This document shows, in pieces, positions 1 through 6,912 of a DNA stretch of 35,254 nt. The notes under the pieces were generated by a model. It was not told the DNA's origin. It saw only the letters and a list, made by a program, of their open reading frames with translations, and did not search any database. The position numbers and the translations under genes were made by a program. The stretch is from Sphingomonadales bacterium (GTDB lineage Bacteria > Pseudomonadota > Alphaproteobacteria > Sphingomonadales > Sphingomonadaceae): contig JAAFIB010000026.1 in the NCBI GenBank assembly GCA_013297725.1, positions 1 to 35,254 of the forward strand, read 5' to 3'. Within the stretch, counting starts at the first letter, position 1. Every line of letters starts with the position of its first letter.

Positions 1-1
1 A

Positions 2-148
2 CGATTGTGCAACGCGATGGCGACCGCAAGTGATGCCGAATTGCTGCAGGCCGAAAGCGACGAGCAGGTCATGGTCATCCGCAAGCCGAACCAGATTGAG
101 GCGGTGATGGCAGCGATGCAGAAGCGTAAGCCGGTCTTTGCAGACTAA
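2..148 (+). CDS. C-terminal end of a probable enoyl-CoA hydratase/isomerase (crotonase), partial
   Basis: An open frame runs in from the left edge and ends at the TAA at 146-148, giving the last 48 residues of a protein. The tail ends MAAMQKRKPVFAD, preceded by an acidic, Gln-rich helix. This resembles the end of crotonase-fold enoyl-CoA hydratases, whose last helix usually finishes in a (G)xxAFxEKRxPxF pattern. The catalytic part lies outside the window, so the family call rests only on this tail. A fatty-acid oxidation role would suit the convergent neighbour, an acyl-CoA dehydrogenase. The two stop codons overlap within the tetranucleotide CTAA, so there is no intergenic space. Another CoA-related enzyme cannot be excluded. 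Confidence 0.55.
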   Translation, partial: RLCNAMATASDAELLQAESDEQVMVIRKPNQIEAVMAAMQKRKPVFAD

Positions 149-1299
149 AGCTTTCGCCCGATCAGTTCCTTCATAATCTCGCTGGTGCCGCCAAAGATGC
201 GGGTGACACGGGCGGCGCGCCAAGCTTTGGCGATCGCATATTCGTTCATATAACCTGCACCGCCATGCAGCTGCAGGCACTTGTCGACCACTTCCCATTG
301 CAGTTCGGTATGCCATAACTTGGCTGCGGCACCTTCTTCAGCGGTCAGTTCTTTCTTCAAATGCCGCGACAATGCCCAGTCGAGATGCGCCCAGCCGACT
401 TGCAGCTTGGTCTTTAGGTCGGCGAGTACAAAACGCGTATTTTGGAAATCCAGAACAGTCGTTCCAAACGCTTTGCGGTCGCGGCAAAACTCAACCGTTT
501 CGTCAAATGCCTTTTGCGCGCTGGCTTGCGACGATATTGCGATGGACAACCGTTCTTGCGGCAGTTCGCTCATCAGATAGATAAAGCCCATGCCTTCTTG
601 GCCCAGGCAATTGGTCATTGGCACGCGCACATCTTCAAAGAACAGCTCAGACGTATCCGCCTCATCCATGCCGATTTTGTCGAGATTGCGCCCGCGTTTA
701 AAGCCTTCACGGTCCGCCTCGACCAAGACGATGGAAATCCCTTTATAGGCAGGCTGGATTTCGGTGTCGGTTTTGACGCAGACCAAAATCAGATCAGCGG
801 TCTGGCCGTTGGTGATATAGGTTTTTGACCCGTTGATGACGTAATGATTGCCATCTTTCTTGGCCGTAGTCCGCATGCTTTGCAGGTCGGAACCGGTACC
901 CGGTTCGGTCATCGCAATCGCGGTGATGGTCTCACCAGAGACCAGCTTTGGCAACCAATGCTTCTTCTGTTCTTCGGAACCATAAGAAACGAGATAGTTT
1001 ACAACGATGTCGGATTGCAGCGAGAAACCTGTGGCTACATTGCCATAATAGGACGATTCCTCGTCAACGATGGCGTTGTAGCCAAAGTCGAGGCCAAGAC
1101 CGCCATATTCCTCTGGCACTGTTGGGCACAGCATGCCGAGTTCGCCAGCCTTTGGCCAGATATCGCGGGGTACGATGCCGTCATCCGCCCATTTGTCGGC
1201 ATTGGGCGCGACTTCCTTTAACAGGAATTGGCGGACAGTTTGACGAAACGCCTCGTGATCTTCGGTATAGGCAGAACGGGGAATGACATCGAGCGACAT
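145..1299 (-). CDS. Acyl-CoA dehydrogenase, long-chain (LCAD/ACADL) type
   Basis: A 384-residue flavoprotein of normal family length, predicted to oxidise acyl-CoA to trans-2-enoyl-CoA with FAD and pass electrons to ETF, in the cytoplasm. The N-terminal helical domain spans about 10-125. The middle beta domain starts with the signature AMTEPGTGSDLQSM (129-142), and the C-terminal helical domain ends QLHGGAGYMNEY...FGGTSEIMKEL. The usual catalytic Glu of the YEGT motif is absent (FGGT at 369-372). Instead the sequence carries ELPQER (245-250), the helix-G position where LCAD and isovaleryl-CoA dehydrogenases hold their base, here Glu249. This places it in the LCAD-like branch; chain-length preference cannot be read from sequence. 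ATG start. Confidence 0.93.
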   Translation of the reverse strand: MSLDVIPRSAYTEDHEAFRQTVRQFLLKEVAPNADKWADDGIVPRDIWPKAGELGMLCPTVPEEYGGLGLDFGYNAIVDEESSYYGNVATGFSLQSDIVVNYLVSYGSEEQKKHWLPKLVSGETITAIAMTEPGTGSDLQSMRTTAKKDGNHYVINGSKTYITNGQTADLILVCVKTDTEIQPAYKGISIVLVEADREGFKRGRNLDKIGMDEADTSELFFEDVRVPMTNCLGQEGMGFIYLMSELPQERLSIAISSQASAQKAFDETVEFCRDRKAFGTTVLDFQNTRFVLADLKTKLQVGWAHLDWALSRHLKKELTAEEGAAAKLWHTELQWEVVDKCLQLHGGAGYMNEYAIAKAWRAARVTRIFGGTSEIMKELIGRKL

Positions 1300-1371
1300 A
1301 GGTAAATCTCCAAATTTGACGCCAAGGACAACAAGATCAAGTCTACGTCAATACAGAATTTAATCGCCCGG

Positions 1372-2994
1372 TTAAATCACTTCCCCCGCCGCTTTCGCAC
1401 GTTCGATCAGTGTCGCCTCTGCCGCTGGAATGGTGCGATAGGCATAGAGCAACAGCCCCAGAGCAATCGGTGCCACGCCGATCAATGACAATATGCCGGT
1501 GCGCAAGTCGCTTTGCATTTTGCCATCCACCATCGTGCCTGCAAGGTCTGCGATTTGCCCGACCAGATACGGCCCAAAGCCAAGCCCGATCAGCGTGGTG
1601 GCAAGGAAAAATACCGCGGTCGCTGTGCCGCGCATCCGTGGCAGCACAAGGTCTTGCGTCGTAGCTGCTGCTGCCCCCAATGCGGCGCTACCCAGCACAC
1701 CGGCGCAGAAATGCATCGCATAGAACAACACCGGACTGCTGGTGGTAAAGGCAATCACAATCGGCACCACCGGCCCCAACACGCCGATCATGATGACCAA
1801 TATCCGCCCGCCAGGGTTTGTCGTGCGCAGATGATCGGCGAGACGTCCGCCCATGATCACGCCCAAAAACCCGCTGAGCGCCGCTAATGACCCAAGCCAA
1901 AACGCCAGTTCCTGCTTTGGCAGTTTCAACACCAACTCTGCATAAGGCGCGGTCCAATACGCCAAGCCATAGGATGACAGCGCAACCAAGCCATAGCCCA
2001 TTGCGGTGCACAGAAACGCGGGCGTGCCCCAGATCAGCGCAAATGCGGCGGGATCACGCGCGCGCAAATTTGTCGCCCATGAAAACACCGCATAGAAACC
2101 AACGGCAACCGCCGACCATTGCGGGATGTTGCCGGTCAACCGGATCATTCCAATCGCAAACAGCCCAAGCAAAATGGCGGCGGCGATATTGATCAGCAAC
2201 GCTGCCCCACCGCGCTTTGCCGCGCCCCATAATGTAAACGGCGGCACAATCGTCGACAGGTCATAGAGGAAATCGCGGAACGGTGTCGGCGACATCGCGA
2301 CTTTCACGCCGTCCATCGCGCCGCGCGCAGGCTCCCGCAACGACAGCACCCACAGGGCAACTAACAACCCGGGAAAGCCAACGGCAAGGAATGCGGCCTG
2401 CCAACCGACCAGCCCCAACGGCCCGCCGCCGGGATAAGCAAGGTTCCAGTTTTCCTTAATGTACGCGCCGATGAACAACGACACGCCGCCACCCAGATAC
2501 AGCCCCGATGAATAGATGGCGAGGGCGGTTGCCCGTTGACGTTTTGGAAAATAGTCTGAAATCAACGAATAAGCCGATGGACTTGCTGTTGCTTCACCGA
2601 TGCCAACGCCCATCCGCGCAAGGCCAAGTTGCGCACCGTTTTTCGACAGGCCCGAAACCACCGTCATCGCCGACCAAAGCGTTAGCCCGATACTCAACAA
2701 TTTCGTCCGGCTCCAATTATCCGCCAGTCGCCCCAACGGAATTCCGAACAGCGCATAAAACACACCAAATGCCGCGCCGCCCAAAAAGCCCATCTGCGAA
2801 TTGGTCAGGCCAAAATGCGCCTGAATATCAACCACAAGGATGCTGACAATCTGCCGGTCGATAAAGTTCAATATGTACACAACCACAAGCACGCAGAGCA
2901 CATACCAGCTGTAGCTGCTCGCCTTTTGCTCTTCAGGTGGGCTCACGCTTTCGCCAGATGATGCTCCAGATGCTGCTGTAGTGGTCGCGCTCAA
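1372..2994 (-). CDS. MFS transporter, spinster-like family
   Basis: An inner-membrane major facilitator protein with about 12 hydrophobic segments. It shows the first-helix sequence YILNFIDRQIVSILV, the loop 2-3 motif GIPLGRLADNWSRTKL (MFS motif A), and the helix 4-5 run ARMGVGIGEATASPSAYSLI typical of spinster-like (Spns) transporters. The frame is open further upstream, but the best start is TTG at 2994, giving 540 residues. It has the Shine-Dalgarno run GAGGAG (plus-strand complement at 3002-3007) six to seven bases upstream, and the residues before it are Arg/Lys-rich and do not look like protein. Sphingomonad genomes carry many copies of this family; substrates are mostly unknown, with lipids or organic acids possible. 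It stands alone, 72 bases past the start of the acyl-CoA dehydrogenase gene in the same direction. Confidence 0.85.
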   Translation of the reverse strand: MSATTTAASGASSGESVSPPEEQKASSYSWYVLCVLVVVYILNFIDRQIVSILVVDIQAHFGLTNSQMGFLGGAAFGVFYALFGIPLGRLADNWSRTKLLSIGLTLWSAMTVVSGLSKNGAQLGLARMGVGIGEATASPSAYSLISDYFPKRQRATALAIYSSGLYLGGGVSLFIGAYIKENWNLAYPGGGPLGLVGWQAAFLAVGFPGLLVALWVLSLREPARGAMDGVKVAMSPTPFRDFLYDLSTIVPPFTLWGAAKRGGAALLINIAAAILLGLFAIGMIRLTGNIPQWSAVAVGFYAVFSWATNLRARDPAAFALIWGTPAFLCTAMGYGLVALSSYGLAYWTAPYAELVLKLPKQELAFWLGSLAALSGFLGVIMGGRLADHLRTTNPGGRILVIMIGVLGPVVPIVIAFTTSSPVLFYAMHFCAGVLGSAALGAAAATTQDLVLPRMRGTATAVFFLATTLIGLGFGPYLVGQIADLAGTMVDGKMQSDLRTGILSLIGVAPIALGLLLYAYRTIPAAEATLIERAKAAGEVI

Positions 2995-3071
2995 CGCGTC
3001 TCTCCTCGGCTTATGTCTCTCTTCGCCTTTGGCTAGCAGAGGCGCAATAAAGCGCAAGCGGGTAAAGCATA

Positions 3072-3110
3072 GCAAAGCGGGGACATGCTATTGCGTGTCC
3101 CCGGCTTTGC
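3072..3110. repeat. GGGGACA palindrome, copy 1
   Basis: Inverted repeat with arms GCAAAGCGGGGACA (3072-3085) and TGTCCCCGGCTTTGC (3096-3110), one bulged base, ten-base loop. A second copy with nearly identical arms lies at 4754-4792. It resembles the REP-type palindromes found near Y1 (RAYT) transposases, but no such transposase gene is visible here. Confidence 0.7.
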
Positions 3111-3210
3111 AGTCGGCATAGGGAGGCAGTGATTGAAATTGAGGGAGCTGATTAAACTGCCACGGTAGTTACACGATAAGCCGTGCAAAGTTTACCATGA
3201 CGAAGCAAAA

Positions 3211-3240
3211 AGTGTAAACTTGTACGATAGTGTAAACTTG
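3211..3240. repeat. Direct repeat AGTGTAAACTTG, two copies
   Basis: Two perfect 12-base copies at 3211-3222 and 3229-3240, 18 bases start to start, with a related inverted sequence CAAAGTTTAC at 3186-3195. The arrangement resembles a set of protein-binding sites, but no promoter or adjacent gene shows what they would serve. Confidence 0.5.
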
Positions 3241-3439
3241 GCCGATTTAACCGGCACTAATCCATGCGGGGTGGGAACGAGATACCAACGATAAGAAAGA
3301 GCAGTTCGTTTCATGAAAAAGAACGAATAGTGAACGATTGCAAATCGAATCCTACATTGCAAGCGGCAAATCGGGTTGCGCTTCGGAGGGGTGTTCCGCG
3401 GGCCTTTCTCAATGCCCAAGCGTCAGTGAGAGTATTTGC

Positions 3440-3520
3440 GCTTGCCTGCGGCAAGCAAGACGCAAAGGCGCAAAGGGGGCGGCGGTTTCAGCGATGGTTG
3501 TGCAATAATCTTTGCGTCTT
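3440..3520. repeat. Hairpin GCTTGCC/GGCAAGC and inverted pair AAGACGCAAAG
   Basis: GCTTGCC TGC GGCAAGC forms a 7-bp stem at 3440-3456. It is followed at once by AAGACGCAAAG (3457-3467), whose exact complement CTTTGCGTCTT lies at 3510-3520. Probably a degraded palindromic element. Confidence 0.5.
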
Positions 3521-3700
3521 TGTGTCATAGCGCGTTGATGCGTCGCATCGCCTTCGGCCCGCCCGCTTTTGGTGGGCCATTCTGCGAACCGTCGGATGTC
3601 AGTTCAGCTTATTGTGTGCACGGTCGCCCTAAATCTTCTCACCCTAAATCTGACGCAGTCAGCTTAGCGTTTGAACCGAGGGGCTGTGTTGATTTTTGTT

Positions 3701-3822
3701 TAGAAGAAAAAAGGGGAAGAAGAAATAAGGGCGTCAGCAATTCCATAAGCTCGGCCCGAAAGAGGCACGCAGTGCTCCCGTCTATCCCGTGTCCTTCTTT
3801 CTTATTTTCCTTTTTTCTTCTA
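3701..3822. repeat. Purine/pyrimidine inverted repeat, copy 1
   Basis: Left arm 3701-3730 is almost pure purine and starts TAGAAGAAAAAAGG. Right arm 3793-3822 ends CCTTTTTTCTTCTA. The outer 14 bases pair perfectly, the inner part imperfectly, and the loop is about 60 bases. Two intergenic regions further on (25101-25169 and 28206-28262) have the same architecture. Confidence 0.6.
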
Positions 3823-3976
3823 GCCAAACCATGGCACTATGGCTCGGTCAAAAGCTGCAATTAGTATTGTGTCCCCAGAATTCCTTCCATTAGGACTGGT
3901 GTCAGCTTGATGGTGTCGAGCGGGCTGTTGGTGATTCGGTATTTGGATATGCGCCATGTGCGCAAGGAGCGGCGTG

Positions 3977-4630
3977 ATGGTTTATGGTCTGAACATTCAA
4001 GTCGAATACGGCTTTGGTCCCAAGGTGGAATGGGAAGGTCAAGATGAGCCCGCCCGCCAAATCCATGTGCTGAATTATGTCAGTGATGGCGGGGTCAATG
4101 GCAAGGGCGTTAACGCGGGCCGTCCTGTCGATGGCGCCAATTTCCCAAAATGGATACGCTGGGGCGAACCCGGCGGAAATCCAGTGCCGGATTTTGATAA
4201 CTCTTTTTACGTTAACGTGTCCGAGAAAGCCAAGGCGGTGATCGAGAGCCTTGAGCCAAATGTTCATCAGTTTTTCGCGTTCGAATGCACTAACAGCAAG
4301 ACGCAGGCGGTTACAACGCGATATTGGTTTGTTGTGTGTAATCGGTTAGATACTGTTGACCGTGAGCATACCAACATGGTTCTACTTGATGGCTGGGAAT
4401 GGACTTCGCCTAAGAATGTTTTGAGAATAGGGGATGCGCTACCATCAGGAATCGACCCTGAAAAACCTAGCAATTATATCTTTAATCTCAAAGCAATTGG
4501 AGACAAACATTTCTGGGTCGACAAGCATATCAGTACCTCAGTTTGGTTATCAAACCAAGCAGCAGAATTGTTGCGGTCACAGGGTCTGACAGGCATTCGC
4601 TTTAGCGAAGCCGGAATGGAGCAAATCTGA
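3977..4630 (+). CDS. Imm11-like (DUF1629) immunity protein, orphan
   Basis: A 217-residue cytoplasmic protein that resembles the DUF1629/Imm11 family, best known as immunity proteins next to polymorphic-toxin nucleases. Supporting features: a central segment YWFVVCNRLDTVDREHT, followed by a long stretch ending FNLKAIGDKHFWVDKH, and a C-terminus VWLSNQAAELLRSQGLTGIRF. The last matches the family's closing pattern of a Ser-Asp/Asn, a short helix and GLTGxRF. I chose ATG 3977 over the in-frame ATG at 3956 because AAGGAG (3964-3969) sits seven bases before it. Base composition falls in the second half, unlike neighbouring housekeeping genes, which suggests transfer. No toxin gene is next to it; the gene lies alone between two GGGGACA palindromes. 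The family call is from recollection of the motif pattern. Confidence 0.65.
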   Translation: MVYGLNIQVEYGFGPKVEWEGQDEPARQIHVLNYVSDGGVNGKGVNAGRPVDGANFPKWIRWGEPGGNPVPDFDNSFYVNVSEKAKAVIESLEPNVHQFFAFECTNSKTQAVTTRYWFVVCNRLDTVDREHTNMVLLDGWEWTSPKNVLRIGDALPSGIDPEKPSNYIFNLKAIGDKHFWVDKHISTSVWLSNQAAELLRSQGLTGIRFSEAGMEQI

Positions 4631-4746
4631 TGACGGTTCAGACGATTCCAACTCCGCAGACAACTAAAAAGCTGATCTATCCAATTGATACCGTAATTAC
4701 AGCAACACTTTACTCAACTCCTAAATTCCAAACATGCTGCACCTAG
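4630..4746 (+). CDS. Short ORF coupled to the Imm11-like gene; possible gene remnant
   Basis: A 38-codon frame starts at the ATG that overlaps the TGA of the Imm11-like gene by one base (TGATG) and ends TAG at 4744-4746, eight bases before a palindrome. It encodes a Thr/Pro-rich, AT-rich peptide starting MTVQTIPTPQTTKK with no recognisable family. The coupling suggests it was the start of a second gene cut off by the palindrome or by a deletion. It could also be chance. Confidence 0.25.
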   Translation: MTVQTIPTPQTTKKLIYPIDTVITATLYSTPKFQTCCT

Positions 4747-4753
4747 ACTTCCC

Positions 4754-4792
4754 GCAAAGCCGGGGACACCGAATACGATGTCCCCGTTTTGC
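4754..4792. repeat. GGGGACA palindrome, copy 2
   Basis: Arms GCAAAGCCGGGGACA (4754-4768) and TGTCCCCGTTTTGC (4779-4792) around a ten-base loop. It is the partner of the copy at 3072-3110. Together they bracket the immunity gene and the gene-poor stretch. Confidence 0.7.
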
Positions 4793-4817
4793 TGATCTTC
4801 TAAACGCCGATCAAACC

Positions 4818-5120
4818 TCAATCATGTTTCTGCCGGTAAATGTTGCGGCTGGCGCGGTCTTGGCGATGTTCCAGGCGGGCGCGTTCGATAAGGCTTAGGC
4901 CGCCTCCATCGGCGCGGCTGCGGCGTTCGTATTTGCGGATCGACGCCTGTTGTTTGGCCAGCCTTGTGGTTTCGTGCACAGTCAGGCTGCCGTTATGGAT
5001 GCCGCCGATGATGCGGTGCTGTTGCCGGTCTTGACGCTGGTTGATCCGTGCCTCGGCTGGCATAGCCGCCGCAATAGTGGTGAGCGCGGCGAGCGTTAGA
5101 ATGATTTTGCTTTTGGTCAT
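4818..5120 (-). CDS. Small secreted basic protein of unknown function
   Basis: A 100-residue protein with a signal peptide (MTKSKIILTLAALTTIAAA, cleavage likely after MPAEA). The mature part is highly charged and built of two similar halves: GSLTVHETTRLAKQQASIRKYE and GLSLIERARLEHRQDRASRN. Each has the pattern small-L-T/S-x-x-E-x-x-x-L-x-x-x-Q. I recall similar short periplasmic proteins in sphingomonads and xanthomonads ending in a (S)RNIYxxKH motif, but no function is established that I know of. ATG 5120 is preferred over longer in-frame starts because AAAGGAG lies seven bases upstream and the signal peptide begins there. It is divergent from the Bax-inhibitor gene, sharing about 175 bases of upstream DNA. 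Confidence 0.75.
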   Translation of the reverse strand: MTKSKIILTLAALTTIAAAMPAEARINQRQDRQQHRIIGGIHNGSLTVHETTRLAKQQASIRKYERRSRADGGGLSLIERARLEHRQDRASRNIYRQKHD

Positions 5121-5296
5121 TTTGAAACTCCTTTGATTACAGATTTTCCTGATCCTGAAACTATAACGCACCACCCTGCAAAACCCTTTGCCGTATTGAT
5201 TATATTGGCTGTCCGGTTTCTCTTGAATTTTTAACGTTTCCATCCATATTATGCGCATACGGCTATTGTGCCGTGCAGTTTGAGGAGTAACTCGAA

Positions 5297-6034
5297 ATGG
5301 CTGAATGGTCTGATCCGCGGGCGACGCAAAACCGGGCGGGCGTTACCATCAATGGCGAAGCAATGGGCTCGGTCGCGGTTGACCAGGGTCTGCGCTCGCA
5401 TATGCTTAAAGTTTATAACTACATGGCGTCTGGCGTGCTGTTGACCGGCATCGTCGCGTTGCTGTTTGCCAACAGCGGCATGGCCGCGCAGGTGTTGAAT
5501 ACACCGCTGCGCTGGTTGCTGATGTTTGCGCCATTGGGCTTCATCATGGTGATGAGCTTTGGCATGAACAAGCTTTCCACAAGCGCGCTACAGGCAATGT
5601 TCTTTGCGTTCGCTGCGGTAATGGGACTGTCGATGGCATCGATTTTCCTAGTGTTCTCGGGCGAATCGATTGCGCGCACATTCTTTGTTACGGCGGCATC
5701 CTTTGCCGGGCTTAGCTTGTTTGGATATACCACCAAAAAGGATCTGACCGGTTGGGGCAGCTTTTTGATTATGGGTGTGGTCGGGCTGTTCTTGGCATCG
5801 ATCGTCAACATTTTCTTGGGCTCGACCACGTTGCAACTGGTTGTCAGCTTCCTAGGTGTGCTGATCTTCGCAGGGCTTACCGCCTATGACACGCAGCGTA
5901 TCAAAAGCGAATATCTGCATTTTGCCGGCCATGAATCGATTGGTAAGTTGGCAATTATGGGTGCGCTCAGCCTGTATCTGGACTTTGTAAACATGTTCCA
6001 GTTCCTGCTAAGCTTTATGGGCAGCCGCGACTGA
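5297..6034 (+). CDS. Bax inhibitor-1 / YccA family membrane protein
   Basis: A 245-residue inner-membrane protein with about seven hydrophobic segments after a soluble N-terminal stretch of about 35 residues. Family features include the conserved GLSLFGYTTKKDLTGWG region, the run LTAYDTQRIK in the last third and a C-terminal LYLDFVNMFQFLL. Homologues include E. coli YccA, which modulates the FtsH protease, and the calcium-leak channel BsYetJ; which role applies here cannot be told. ATG start with GAGGAG ten bases upstream. Transcribed alone, ending in a strong terminator at 6068-6101. Confidence 0.93.
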   Translation: MAEWSDPRATQNRAGVTINGEAMGSVAVDQGLRSHMLKVYNYMASGVLLTGIVALLFANSGMAAQVLNTPLRWLLMFAPLGFIMVMSFGMNKLSTSALQAMFFAFAAVMGLSMASIFLVFSGESIARTFFVTAASFAGLSLFGYTTKKDLTGWGSFLIMGVVGLFLASIVNIFLGSTTLQLVVSFLGVLIFAGLTAYDTQRIKSEYLHFAGHESIGKLAIMGALSLYLDFVNMFQFLLSFMGSRD

Positions 6035-6067
6035 TCCAGCTTTCATTAAGCTGACACGGATTACAAA

Positions 6068-6101
6068 AAGGGCTTGGTGGGCAACCACCGAGCCCTTTTT
6101 C
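6068..6101 (+). terminator. Rho-independent terminator after the Bax-inhibitor gene
   Basis: AAGGGCTTGGTGG, loop GCAA, then CCACCGAGCCCTT and a T run. The stem is 12-13 bp with one G-T pair. It lies 33 bases past the stop codon. Confidence 0.9.
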
Positions 6102-6187
6102 TATTGGGCTCACCGATTGGCCTCTTTATTTTTGAACCGATATGTGTTGAAGCGCGACTGAGAATACAGGGTCGGGGAGTTAGGTAC

Positions 6188-6889
6188 ATGCATCGTTTCG
6201 GTAGAAATTTGGCATTGGTTTTTGTGATCGGCACCGTTGCCGCTTGCGGACCAAAGCCGCCGCCAAAGCCGATGCCGGTTCCTCCGCCGCCAGTCGTTTT
6301 TGTGGCACCACCGCCGCCGGTTATGCCGTTGCCGCCGGGCGGCGCTGCATCCTCAACCAAATTACCGGCCTATGGCGCAGATGGTTTGCGGATTACGCCC
6401 AATCGCGGGTTGTCGCGTGAAGAGGCGATCTGGAATTTCCGGTCGGCGATCAACGTTGCCGCGCTGAATTGCCAAGGGCCGGTATGGGGCGTGATCGCAC
6501 AGAATTATAACAAGCTGATCGTCGTGCATAAAGCGCGGTTGAATCAAGCGAACACGGCGGTCGATAATGAATACCGCAAACGCTTTGTCGGGCAAAATGC
6601 GCTGCGTGTTCGCGATACGCGCACGACAGAATTGTATAACTATTTTGCTCTGCCGCCGGTTCGTGAACAGTTTTGCAACGCGGCGCTGGCCAAGTCGCAG
6701 GAATCCCTGACGGTTCCAGTGGCGACCTTTGCCGACTATGCGGTTGCCGGGCTGACAGATTTCGACAACATCTTCCTGAACTTTTACGATGCCTATGCAA
6801 AGTACGAGATCGACCTTGCCGACTGGAAGCTAAAATACGGCCAGACGACTGCGTCAACACCCCCTGTAAAGGCGCCAACGGCAGGCTGA
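6188..6889 (+). CDS. Proline-rich lipoprotein, unknown function
   Basis: A 233-residue protein with a lipoprotein signal peptide, MHRFGRNLALVFVIGTVAAC; the lipobox VAAC puts the modified Cys at about 20. A proline stretch follows (PKPPPKPMPVPPPPVV and more, about 22-50), a likely cell-wall-spanning linker. The folded domain from about 60 to 220 has two further Cys residues, in LNCQGP and QFCNAA, which could pair. I start at ATG 6188 because GGGAG stands eight bases ahead and the signal peptide begins there; the frame is open upstream but meaningless. I do not recognise a named domain. It probably sits in the outer membrane facing the periplasm. It converges on the diguanylate cyclase gene with a 23-base gap. 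Confidence 0.78.
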   Translation: MHRFGRNLALVFVIGTVAACGPKPPPKPMPVPPPPVVFVAPPPPVMPLPPGGAASSTKLPAYGADGLRITPNRGLSREEAIWNFRSAINVAALNCQGPVWGVIAQNYNKLIVVHKARLNQANTAVDNEYRKRFVGQNALRVRDTRTTELYNYFALPPVREQFCNAALAKSQESLTVPVATFADYAVAGLTDFDNIFLNFYDAYAKYEIDLADWKLKYGQTTASTPPVKAPTAG

Positions 6890-6912
6890 TTTAGTTTACG
6901 CTAATCGCTGAT

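Larger units (their letters stand above)
3111..3976. other. Gene-poor stretch with several short repeats
   Basis: About 870 bases without a convincing gene. The few frames of 60-140 codons have no family features, no good ribosome site, and run through palindromes. What it holds is a series of repeats, listed separately: two AGTGTAAACTTG copies (3211-3240), a GCTTGCC hairpin (3440-3456), an AAGACGCAAAG inverted pair (3457-3520) and a purine/pyrimidine inverted pair (3701-3822). Then comes the tag TTAGTATTGTGTCCCCAGAA (3861-3880), which resembles sequence flanking RAYT-type elements. It reads like accumulated debris from mobile palindromes. Confidence 0.5.

Noticed and set aside
3436-3864. Plus-strand frames up to 142 codons in the gene-poor stretch.
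   Set aside because: They run through several palindromes, encode low-complexity sequence and lack any family resemblance.
3902-4267. A 121-codon minus-strand frame opposite the Imm11-like gene.
   Set aside because: No family features or ribosome site. The plus-strand frame has a good ribosome site and a recognisable family pattern.
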